Made by a program: the position numbers and the translations under genes
Assembly: GCA_905234735.1 (NCBI GenBank)
Contig: CAJOJA010000004.1
Span: 41,022-105,021 of the forward strand
Origin: an uncultured Bacteroidaceae bacterium
GTDB lineage: Bacteria; Bacteroidota; Bacteroidia; Bacteroidales; Bacteroidaceae
DNA length: 64,000 nt
Direction: 5' to 3'
Notes under the pieces: model-generated
Told to the model about the DNA's origin: nothing
Seen by the model: only the letters and a program-made list of their open reading frames with translations
Database searches by the model: none
In this document: positions 53,248-60,369 of the stretch, one piece after another
Position numbering within the stretch: position 1 is the stretch's first letter
How the letters are laid out: each line of letters begins with the position of its first letter

Positions 53248-55308
53248 TTAGCAGTTTGAATCATTATATAGACTTCTCAAGCTGACACCATTCAGTATGA
53301 TGTATGTATTTGCCTTTTTATCTTCCTTTTCAGCCAAATCATCCAAATGGCTGCGCTTGAACATACCTGCTCGGATAATATGTAGCTTAAAGTCGGTATG
53401 CTTCGCTATTATCTCAGCATCAGCCAAATCGTTTGCTGCAGGTGTATCAATGATGATGTAGTCGTATAAAGGCCGGACCTGATTGATAAACTCCCCAAAC
53501 AGAGAACTTTCCAGCACCTCTGTGGGATTAGCAGGAGCTTTTCCGCAGGGCAAAATATCAAGTGTGGGGAACTTTTCTGGATGGAAGAATAAAGAATCGG
53601 TACTGGTAACCAGACCATTGAGGTAATCCGTCAACCCATTTCCTAAAGCATGCCAAAGGTGGGAGGCGGTGCCTTTGCGAAGGTCGCAGTCGATGAACAA
53701 TACTCGTTTCCTTGCAATGGCCAGAGTCAGAGCCAGATTCATGGCAATAAAAGTTTTGCCAATATTTACCTTTGATGCGGTGACCATGAATACATTTCGC
53801 TCGGCGTGAGTGCTGTTAATATCATCCAATCTGGTTCGTAAGATTCGGAATGCCTCATTTGCAGGGTCTTGGCCACCACCATAAACAACTATGGGGACTC
53901 CTTCAGGCTTTAAGCGAAGTCGTCGAATTCTGTTGAGCAGCGTAATTCGCTGTTTTACAAAAGGTACTTCGCCAAGGAATGGGATGTCGTCTCTACATTC
54001 TATATCCAATCGTCCACGAACAGTTTCGTCCAGGATGAGAGGGAAGAAAATAATCGAGAATGGTATCAGTATACCAAAGAGAATTGCAGAGAAAAGCACT
54101 CTTATACGTTTGGGGGAAATAGGTTTTCCACTTCCATGGGGGAAATCGATAACCTGCGTGGGGGCAGATTGATAGGTGAGACTGATTTCGTTCTCCTCTT
54201 TCTTCTGTAACAGATACAGGTAGAGACTTTCCTTGACTTTTTGTTCTCGCTCGATGGCAACAAGATGCTTAGCCTGTTTGGGGTTGGATGTAATCTTAGA
54301 TGTAGTTAAGTCGTGATAGTCATCTAAGGACTGAAGCTGAATGTCAATGGTGCGGATATGGTTGATGACATTGGCGAGAATGTTTTTACGAAGGCTGTTC
54401 AATTCCTTTTCTAAGTTGATAATCAACGGGTTCTGCCCAGATGTATATTCCATGTGGCTCTGCATTTGCAATAGCAGGTCGTTGTAGAGCGTAATCTGCG
54501 ATTCTATTAAAGTATTGTTGATACCCGAATTGACCAATAGCAATTGTTTTTGTGATGTTTCGTCTGCTAACAAACTACGGATATATTCAGCCATTGCCTT
54601 CTGATTCATCAGTTTCAGCATTTCTGCATCTGTCTGACTTTGCTGCTGTAAATAGATGTTGCTCACATTCTCAAGTTCCGTGATACCATAACGACTCTTA
54701 TAAGAAGATATGCTGTCGTCCACCATGTCAAGTTCGCTCTCAAGCATCCGCAGTTTGACATCAATGAATTTGGATGTACTCCGAATAGCTTCTTGTTTGT
54801 TCTGTATCCATTTGTCGTTATACACCTCCATGATAAGGGAAAGAACCTGGGCAGCTTGAGCAGTAGAGAAATCTTTGTAACGAAGGTCTATGATGTTGGA
54901 CTTGCCATCTCCACCCTCTACAGACAAACGGCTTTGTATGCCCTCGGCTACGGCTTGAGCTTGTGGTATATCCAATGGTTCTCCTAAACGGTTCGCAACT
55001 TCCATCAGGATATCCAAGGATGTTATGTGCCGCACAATGTCGGAAACATTGTTCTTTTGTTTGAAAAGTCCTATGTCATTGAAGTCCCTGCTGTTTTTGT
55101 CGGTAGCATTATTCCCGATGGCATCTTCGTATACCATGATGGATGCAGAGCGACTATACAGATAGGGGGTAGTCAGAAGGTATCTGACGGCGAATAGCGT
55201 GCATATAAATAAAGATGCGACAAACCATCGCCAGCGATTTATGCAAAGATGCCAAAGGTCGGTGATGGAAAGGAAATTGTCGTTTGTCTTGTTTGTTTTC
55301 TCTGCCAT
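53248..55308 (-). CDS. Wzc-like polysaccharide co-polymerase/tyrosine autokinase
   Basis: 686 residues. A Wzz domain with a first membrane helix (WRWFVASLFICTLFAVRYLL) and a periplasmic coiled-coil region. The second helix (VLFSAILFGILIPFSIIFFPLIL) follows a PKRI segment. The cytoplasmic BY-kinase has Walker A MVTASKVNIGKTFIAMNLA, Walker A' RVLFIDCDLRKG and Walker B YDYIIIDTPA. It controls chain length and export with Wza. The C-terminus is LNGVSLRSLYNDSNC: the Tyr-rich tail that is normally autophosphorylated is absent except for one Tyr. The gene is between wza and flippase genes. Confidence 0.88.
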   Translation of the reverse strand: MAEKTNKTNDNFLSITDLWHLCINRWRWFVASLFICTLFAVRYLLTTPYLYSRSASIMVYEDAIGNNATDKNSRDFNDIGLFKQKNNVSDIVRHITSLDILMEVANRLGEPLDIPQAQAVAEGIQSRLSVEGGDGKSNIIDLRYKDFSTAQAAQVLSLIMEVYNDKWIQNKQEAIRSTSKFIDVKLRMLESELDMVDDSISSYKSRYGITELENVSNIYLQQQSQTDAEMLKLMNQKAMAEYIRSLLADETSQKQLLLVNSGINNTLIESQITLYNDLLLQMQSHMEYTSGQNPLIINLEKELNSLRKNILANVINHIRTIDIQLQSLDDYHDLTTSKITSNPKQAKHLVAIEREQKVKESLYLYLLQKKEENEISLTYQSAPTQVIDFPHGSGKPISPKRIRVLFSAILFGILIPFSIIFFPLILDETVRGRLDIECRDDIPFLGEVPFVKQRITLLNRIRRLRLKPEGVPIVVYGGGQDPANEAFRILRTRLDDINSTHAERNVFMVTASKVNIGKTFIAMNLALTLAIARKRVLFIDCDLRKGTASHLWHALGNGLTDYLNGLVTSTDSLFFHPEKFPTLDILPCGKAPANPTEVLESSLFGEFINQVRPLYDYIIIDTPAANDLADAEIIAKHTDFKLHIIRAGMFKRSHLDDLAEKEDKKANTYIILNGVSLRSLYNDSNC

Positions 55309-55320
55309 CTCAATACATTT

Positions 55321-56151
55321 TTACTTCAACAATAACACGGCAATGGTGGTAAGCAGCGAGGCCAGCGAAATATAGATCGCTGGTTGATTAAAGATATTGC
55401 CAGTTGAACGGAATTCCCGTTTGCGTTTGTTGTTGGGCGATACATAGACTACATCGTTCTGCTGCAAATAGAAGGCTGGCGAGGTGAGCACTTCCTGGCG
55501 GTCGCACAGATTGATGGTGTAGGTCTGGTCTTCACCATCCACTGACCGGTGCACCATCACATTTTTGCGCTCTCCGTTGATGGTCAGGTCGCCAGCAGCG
55601 GCGATGGCATCAAGGATGGTGAAGTAGTCCTTCATCACATCTACTCGACCCGGGCGGTTAACTTCACCAAGGACGACAACGCCTAAATTGACATATTCGA
55701 CAATGACGATGGGGTCCTTGACCAGGTCGCGTTCGATAAGCCTTGAGCGGATATGGGCGGCTACCTCCTGGCGGGTTTTCCCTTCAACGGCAATTTTGCC
55801 CAATACGGGGAAATCGATATCGCCTTGTTCGTCCACGGTATAGGCCAGTATTTGGCTTGAGCCGACTTTTACATTCCCCACTGATGTCTGTGGAGCCAAA
55901 TCTGTTCCAAGTGGACGCATATTGCTGGAGGTCGATATCAGGTTGAACTGCTGCACCAGCATGGGGTCGGTGCTGTTGACCACAATGTTGATTTTGTCTT
56001 TCGGACGCAAACGGAATGGCTGCTCGTTCTGCAATGTCATGCCAATTATCTCCTTCGCATCCTGGAAGTATGCGACATTCTTCGGGGCGGAGCAGCTGGT
56101 TGCCCAAAGAACTACGGCCAGTAGTAATAGGTTTGTGAGGAATTTCTTCAT
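55321..56151 (-). CDS. Polysaccharide export lipoprotein (Wza-like)
   Basis: 276 residues. Lipobox VVLWATSC, Cys about residue 20. Poly_export domain (RLRPKDKINIVVNSTDPMLVQQFN), SLBB-like domains (VDEQGDIDFPVLGKIAVEGKTRQEVAAHIRSRLIERDLVKDPIVIVEYVNL; VLGEVNRPGRVDVMKDYFTILDAIAAAGDLTINGERKNVMVHR) and a hydrophobic C-terminus (PAIYISLASLLTTIAVLLL) that may form a membrane helix, as usual in Bacteroidetes. It would form the outer-membrane channel. Second gene of the locus, 3 bp after upxY. Confidence 0.92.
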   Translation of the reverse strand: MKKFLTNLLLLAVVLWATSCSAPKNVAYFQDAKEIIGMTLQNEQPFRLRPKDKINIVVNSTDPMLVQQFNLISTSSNMRPLGTDLAPQTSVGNVKVGSSQILAYTVDEQGDIDFPVLGKIAVEGKTRQEVAAHIRSRLIERDLVKDPIVIVEYVNLGVVVLGEVNRPGRVDVMKDYFTILDAIAAAGDLTINGERKNVMVHRSVDGEDQTYTINLCDRQEVLTSPAFYLQQNDVVYVSPNNKRKREFRSTGNIFNQPAIYISLASLLTTIAVLLLK

Positions 56152-56154
56152 TTG

Positions 56155-56715
56155 CTATTCGATAGTCTGGATAAATGCTGTAGGTATGTATGCTGTGGAG
56201 ACGAGTCCGATGTTCGACAACGCTATTACAACTCTTTGCTGTCCTGCTACGCGGGCGACTCTCCCTTCTACGCCTTTGAATGTCCCTTCCGTCACAACGA
56301 CCATATCACCGCTCTTGTAGTGGCATTGGGATTCGTCGACAAACAGCAAATGCTCATTTCTGTTGCAGGTCGCCTGTATGAACCGGTTCATCTCTTCGAG
56401 TGGAATCGTTAAAGGCGGATTCTTCTGTTGCGCATCATGCTCAAAGTGGTTGTAGTAAAAACTCAGATAGGAGAGAGCGGGTGTATTGTTTACGTATTCG
56501 TTGGCCTTTTGCTTGGTGGTATAGGCAAACACCAGATTGGGAATCAAGGTCTCCAGGAAGCGTCTTCGCTTCCCGCGAAAATACTTCTCGACATATCTTT
56601 TTGCTATGTAGGTATATGTTCCATCATTTATCAGGAAGTCTGACGCTTTGTCCTCTCGCCTGTATGAGGCACGGAACACGTACCACGCTTTGGCTGAGTC
56701 TGGTGCATACCTCAT
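56155..56715 (-). CDS. UpxY-family transcription antiterminator (NusG-like) at the head of the polysaccharide operon
   Basis: 186 residues from the ATG at 56715; the frame is open to 56901, but that would start within the promoter. NusG N-terminal domain: KAWYVFRASYRREDKASDFLIN, YVEKYFRGKRRRFLETLIPNLVFAYTTKQKANEYV. C-terminal KOW: YKSGDMVVVTEGTFKGVEGRVARVAGQQRVVIAL. UpxY proteins let RNA polymerase read through the leader into the long capsule operon of the same locus. No UpxZ inhibitor gene is visible. The leader of about 150 nt between the promoter and this ATG contains a hairpin (56805-56822). Confidence 0.88.
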   Translation of the reverse strand: MRYAPDSAKAWYVFRASYRREDKASDFLINDGTYTYIAKRYVEKYFRGKRRRFLETLIPNLVFAYTTKQKANEYVNNTPALSYLSFYYNHFEHDAQQKNPPLTIPLEEMNRFIQATCNRNEHLLFVDESQCHYKSGDMVVVTEGTFKGVEGRVARVAGQQRVVIALSNIGLVSTAYIPTAFIQTIE

Positions 56716-56804
56716 CGACACCCCGGTTTTTGTGTTTATAGCCTCGGGGTAAACATCAGGGGCAAACCCAATGTTCGAGGGTATTGTCTCGCCTCGTCGA
56801 GTTT

Positions 56805-56822
56805 GCACATTAAACAATGTGC
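56805..56822. promoter_or_regulatory. Hairpin in the upxY leader
   Basis: GCACATT-AAAC-AATGTGC, a perfect 7-bp inverted repeat with a 4-nt loop. It lies about 50 nt after the predicted transcription start and 90 nt before the upxY ATG. There is no U-run, so it is not a classic terminator. Confidence 0.6.
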
Positions 56823-56869
56823 TTACCTGGGACGTCGTTCTCAATGTCCAGCCAATATATTTGTGCTTG

Positions 56870-56901
56870 CAAATATACGATTTTTTGTCGAAAAAAGACA
56901 A
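56870..56901 (-). promoter_or_regulatory. Promoter of the polysaccharide operon
   Basis: Minus strand: TTG (56899-56901), 21 bp, TATATTTG (56870-56877), a good housekeeping promoter. No flanking inverted repeats of an invertible capsule promoter were seen between 56716 and 56980. Confidence 0.75.
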
Positions 56902-56980
56902 CTTTTACGAAAAAATATTGCAAAAACGAATATAAAGGTGGCTTTTCCCAGTTTCTCGATGTTGCGAGGGCGAGTTTCAG

Positions 56981-58258
56981 TTACATCTTTTCCATAGCCT
57001 GCTGCAGGTCGGCGATGATGTCGTCAACGTTCTCGATGCCGATGGACAGGCGGACGAGGTCGGGAGCCACGCCGGCCTCGCGCAGTTGCTCGTCGCTGAG
57101 TTGGCGGTGGGTGTGGCTGGCGGGATGCAAGACACAGGTGCGGGCATCAGCTACGTGGGTCACGATGCTGATGAAGTCCAGATTGTCCATGAAGCGGATG
57201 GCATCCTCGCGTGTACCTTTTAGACCGAAGGCAATGACACCGCAGGAGCCGTTGGGCAGGTATTTCTGTCCCAAAGCATAGTATTTGTTCGAGGGCAGAC
57301 CGCAATAATTCACCCAACTTACTTTCGGGTTCTGCTCCAACCATTCGGCCACCTTCTGGGCATTCTCGCAGTGGCGGGCCATACGCAGGTGCAGGGTTTC
57401 GAGGCCAAGGTTCAGCAGGAAGGCATTTTGGGGACCGGGTATGCTGCCGAGGTCGCGCATCAGCTGTGCTACCAGTTTCGTAGTGTAGGCTCCCTTGCCA
57501 AAGGCCTTGGTGTAGGTCAGGCCGTGATAGCTCTCATCGGGTTCACAAAGGCAAGCATACTTGTCGGCATGGGCTGTCCAGTCGAAATTGCCGCTGTCGA
57601 CTACGGCACCGCCTACCTGTGTGGCGTGTCCGTCCATATATTTGGTGGTGGAGTGCGTCACGATGTCGCATCCCCATTCAAAGGGGCGGCAGTTGATGGG
57701 GGTGGCAAAGGTGTTGTCCACGATAAGCGGCACGCCGTGGCGGTGGGCCATCTGGGCAAAGCGCTCGATGTCGAAGACGTTGCCGCCGGGATTGGAGATG
57801 GTCTCGCCGAAGAAACACTTTGTGTTGGGGCGGAACTCACGCTCGATGCGCTCGTCGTCCCAATCGGGGTCGATGAATGTGCATTCGATGCCCAACTTCT
57901 TCATGGTCACCCCGAAGAGGTTATACGTGCCGCCGTAGATGTTCGAGGACGTGATGAAGTGGTCGCCCGACTGGCAGATGTTGAACACGGCATAGAAGTT
58001 GGCTGCCTGCCCGCTGCTGGTCAGCACACAGCCTACGCCGCCCTCCAAGGCGTTAATTTTCTTGGCTACGGCGTCCACCGTAGGGTTGGCCAGACGGGTG
58101 TAGAAGTAGCCGCTCTCTTCCAGGTCGAAGAGTTTGGCCATCTGCTCGCTGGTATCGTACTTGAATGTAGTGCTCTGATAGATGGGCAACTGTTGCGGTT
58201 CGCCCTTTGTGGGTTTCCATCCGCCATGAATGCAGATGGTTTCGAGATTCTTCTTCAT
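56981..58258 (-). CDS. metY: O-acetylhomoserine sulfhydrylase (MetY/Cys-Met PLP family)
   Basis: 425 residues from the ATG at 58258 (MKKNLETICIHGGWKPTKGEPQQ); the frame reaches 58270. PLP-dependent gamma-replacement: acetylhomoserine plus sulfide to homocysteine. Signatures: LPIYQSTTFKYDT, YFYTRLANPTVDAVAKKINALEGG, LTSSGQAANFYAVF, NPGGNVFDIERFAQMAH, PLIVDNTFATP, DIVTHSTTKYMDGHATQVGG with the PLP lysine, and THVADARTCVLHPASHTHRQL. Length and motifs fit MetY rather than cystathionine gamma-synthase. It has its own -7 box and is unrelated to the capsule locus. Confidence 0.92.
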   Translation of the reverse strand: MKKNLETICIHGGWKPTKGEPQQLPIYQSTTFKYDTSEQMAKLFDLEESGYFYTRLANPTVDAVAKKINALEGGVGCVLTSSGQAANFYAVFNICQSGDHFITSSNIYGGTYNLFGVTMKKLGIECTFIDPDWDDERIEREFRPNTKCFFGETISNPGGNVFDIERFAQMAHRHGVPLIVDNTFATPINCRPFEWGCDIVTHSTTKYMDGHATQVGGAVVDSGNFDWTAHADKYACLCEPDESYHGLTYTKAFGKGAYTTKLVAQLMRDLGSIPGPQNAFLLNLGLETLHLRMARHCENAQKVAEWLEQNPKVSWVNYCGLPSNKYYALGQKYLPNGSCGVIAFGLKGTREDAIRFMDNLDFISIVTHVADARTCVLHPASHTHRQLSDEQLREAGVAPDLVRLSIGIENVDDIIADLQQAMEKM

Positions 58259-58292
58259 TGTGAATGTCAAGTGTTAAATGTCAAATGCAGTG

Positions 58293-58300
58293 CAAAGGTA
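58293..58300 (-). promoter_or_regulatory. -7 box of metY
   Basis: TACCTTTG on the minus strand, 34 bp before the ATG at 58258. An A/T-rich TTATGCATTATGCATTATAA repeat follows upstream (about 58309-58328), so no -33 element is clear. Confidence 0.5.
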
Positions 58301-58336
58301 CAAATTAATTATGCATTATGCATTATAATTTATGAA

Positions 58337-59311
58337 TTATTTGCGCCATTCGCCTGTCTTGAAGTTTATCTCGAACTGATCGCAGTAGTGCATCCGACAT
58401 TCGTTGCCGTGGAACGAGATGGGGAAGATGATGGTCTTCGTCTCGGGCAGAGTGGGGTCCATCCAGCGGTCGCCCACGTAGAGGTAGGTGGTCTGTTTCG
58501 TGCCCCGGATTTCCAGTACGGCAGCTGCCTGTGTGCGATAGGCCAGTTTGTCGCCCACGTCGATAAGCGGCGACCAGCCGGCGTGCAGGTCGTTGCTGTA
58601 GGCATACTTGCACTGGTTGGGTGCCCAGCCTGTGCAGGCACTGCTGAGCATGAAGTAGCGGTCGCCGACGTGTACGATGACGGGAGCCTCGCGGCGGTCG
58701 CCGGGGAAAAGCAGCGTATGGCGGGTGGCCGACAGATAGTCGTCGGAGAGGGTGAAGAGGCCCAGGTCCTGATTTTCGTTTGTGGTACTAACGAAGTAGG
58801 CCTGTCCGTCAGTGTCCACGAAGACGTTGCAGTCGCGGCTCTTCGTGTCCAGCGGGCGTCCGCTCCACACCAGCCGGTAGGGGCCGTTCACCTTCTCTGC
58901 CTCGAAGCAGGCTGCCTCCGAGGCTCCATAGTTCTTCGATTCCCAATGGCACCAGACGACGTAGCGGCCCGTGCGTGGGTTCTTGAGCAGTTTGGCACGT
59001 TCTATCATGCGGCTGTGCCCCAGTCGCGGATCGGTGACACCGTTCTCAATGATTTTCCGTTCGAAGCGCCAGTGCTGCAGGTCGGTGGACGAGTACAGGT
59101 TCACGTCTGGGTTCCACGGATGACTGCGGTCTTCGCCCACCATGTACCACCGTCCGTCCTCGTGGATGAAGCCCGGTGCGTGGGCCTGTACGGTGTCGCC
59201 GCTGTCCGTCAGCCACAGTTGGCCGTTGCGTATGGTTGTCCACTTCGGTTGCTTGGCTCCGGCTGCCAATGTCAGACAGAGCAGGGTCAGGGAGAGTAGG
59301 ATTCGTTTCAT
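58337..59311 (-). CDS. Exported glycoside hydrolase family 43-like protein
   Basis: 324 residues. Signal peptide (MKRILLSLTLLCLTLAAGAK). Five-bladed propeller features of GH43: AHAPGFIHEDGRWYMVGEDR (first acidic region), NVNLYSS-type NPDVNLYSSTDLQHWRFERKII, KLLKNPRTGRYVVWCHWES, SRDCNVFVDTDGQAYFVSTT (pKa-modulating Asp) and REAPVIVHVGDRYFMLSSACTGWAPN (candidate acid Glu). The pattern is nearest to the GH43 subfamilies acting on beta-1,3-galactan or galactose side chains. No SusC/D genes are adjacent, so the substrate is open. The conserved catalytic base Asp near the N-terminus is not at its standard position. Confidence 0.8.
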   Translation of the reverse strand: MKRILLSLTLLCLTLAAGAKQPKWTTIRNGQLWLTDSGDTVQAHAPGFIHEDGRWYMVGEDRSHPWNPDVNLYSSTDLQHWRFERKIIENGVTDPRLGHSRMIERAKLLKNPRTGRYVVWCHWESKNYGASEAACFEAEKVNGPYRLVWSGRPLDTKSRDCNVFVDTDGQAYFVSTTNENQDLGLFTLSDDYLSATRHTLLFPGDRREAPVIVHVGDRYFMLSSACTGWAPNQCKYAYSNDLHAGWSPLIDVGDKLAYRTQAAAVLEIRGTKQTTYLYVGDRWMDPTLPETKTIIFPISFHGNECRMHYCDQFEINFKTGEWRK

Positions 59312-59413
59312 GCTATTGTTCTTTAGTTTTTACATATATATCGTAGACCATCGTTAGGCGGAAAGGTTTAATCCGCTTGTAGAACTTCACGACGGAGGGA
59401 GGTGTTATCGGGG

Positions 59414-59479
59414 TTGAACCGTCATGTCCGTTCAATTGAGCGGTCGTGTTTGTTCAATTGAACGGACATGACGGTTCAA
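59414..59479. repeat. Perfect 26-bp inverted repeat upstream of the HU-like gene
   Basis: Left arm 59414-59439 (starts TTGAACCGTCATGTCCG) and right arm 59454-59479 are perfect inverted copies with a 14-nt spacer. The spacer and flanks also carry a direct repeat GTTCAATTGA. The repeat ends about 55 bp before the -7 box at 59534. The rest of the gap 59312-59569 shows no gene. Confidence 0.92.
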
Positions 59480-59533
59480 ACTCTCCTTCGTGAACTTTCG
59501 ACCGAAACATTAGGAAATGTGGCGCGAAATACC

Positions 59534-59541
59534 TATATTTG
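59534..59541 (+). promoter_or_regulatory. -7 box of the HU-like gene
   Basis: TATATTTG, 28 bp before the ATG at 59570. The -33 region lacks a clear TTTG. Confidence 0.5.
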
Positions 59542-59569
59542 TGGACGAAAACATCATGAAGACAAACGT

Positions 59570-60187
59570 ATGGCCATAGATTTCACCATTGCCAAGCGTG
59601 GGCCGCTGCCCACGGAAGACGGGGACGTGAAGGATTTGTATCCCCGTTTGCGTTCGCGGGAAACCGTAGACGTCGTTGATTTTCAGAAGAATGCCCCGTG
59701 GGGGACAGCGATGACGCCGTCCAATCTGATATTTGCTTTGGGCGAGTTACAGCGCATCATGCTCCACGAGTTGCGCGAGGGCAAGGCTGTCACGCTGCCT
59801 GGCATCGGCACGTTCCGCCTGTCATTGCGTGGCGACATTGAGATTCGCGAGGGTTGCTATCACGGGCGCAATGTCCGTGTCGACGGACTGATTTTCCAAC
59901 CCGACCGCGAGTTGCGCGATGCCGTCAGTCGGTTCGCGGTGAACCAGACGCCATACGGCACCGCCATCCAGGCAGACCGTAACCAGGTGGAGGAGGTGTT
60001 TTCCACCCTGTTCCGCGAGAAAGAGAGCATCACTCACAAGAACGTCTTCATGGCCTTCGAAGGGGTGCTCACACGCCACCGCGTCACCTCGCTCCTGCGC
60101 CGCCTTGTCCATGAGGGGCGTCTGTTGCGCGAGGGTGAGGGTTCGCAGACCCGCTATCGTGCTGTCAAGGGTCAGTTCGGGCAGTGA
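59570..60187 (+). CDS. HU-like DNA-binding protein (HU-HIG type)
   Basis: 205 residues from the ATG at 59570 (MAIDFTIAKRGPLPTEDG); the frame is open to 59468 but that would start inside the inverted repeat, upstream of the promoter. The first 130 residues fit the Bacteroidetes HU-HIG fold: LRSRETVDVVDFQKNAPWGTAMTPSNLIFALGELQRIMLHELREGKAVTLPGIGTFRLSL, with GIGTF at the beta arm. The C-terminal part (VEEVFSTLFREKESITHKNVFMAFEGVLTRHRVTSLLRRLVHEGRLLREGEGSQTRYRAV) looks like a winged helix. Inverted repeats lie on both sides of the gene. Confidence 0.82.
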   Translation: MAIDFTIAKRGPLPTEDGDVKDLYPRLRSRETVDVVDFQKNAPWGTAMTPSNLIFALGELQRIMLHELREGKAVTLPGIGTFRLSLRGDIEIREGCYHGRNVRVDGLIFQPDRELRDAVSRFAVNQTPYGTAIQADRNQVEEVFSTLFREKESITHKNVFMAFEGVLTRHRVTSLLRRLVHEGRLLREGEGSQTRYRAVKGQFGQ

Positions 60188-60203
60188 CGCGATGCGTATG
60201 ATG

Positions 60204-60280
60204 CGTTTCATCCGTATGCGTTTTTGTTTCATCCCGCTGTGTTGACGGGGGATAAGACGCTTGTGCACTCGGATGAAACG
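60204..60280. repeat. Inverted repeat downstream of the HU-like gene
   Basis: CGTTTCATCCG (60204-60214) and CGGATGAAACG (60270-60280), perfect 11-bp arms 55 bp apart. A third GTTTCATCC lies between them (about 60226-60234). Confidence 0.75.
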
Positions 60281-60311
60281 TATTTAATGCGCGTGAAATA
60301 CAAGGATTTCT

Positions 60312-60319
60312 TAATTTTG
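60312..60319 (+). promoter_or_regulatory. -7 box of the secreted-protein gene at 60370
   Basis: TAATTTTG, 50 bp before the ATG at 60370. No good -33 element. Confidence 0.4.
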
Positions 60320-60369
60320 CTGCAAATTCATGCATTTTTTATTAAATTTATTAACAAACTAACCTAATT

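Noticed and set aside
56716..56980. Invertible capsule promoter
   Set aside because: No pair of inverted repeats flanking the promoter was found by eye; the only inverted repeat is the small leader hairpin.
57371..59299. 642-codon open frame on the plus strand opposite metY and the GH43-like gene
   Set aside because: It spans two real minus-strand genes and the gap between them, has no recognisable domain, and arises from codon bias in high-G+C genes.
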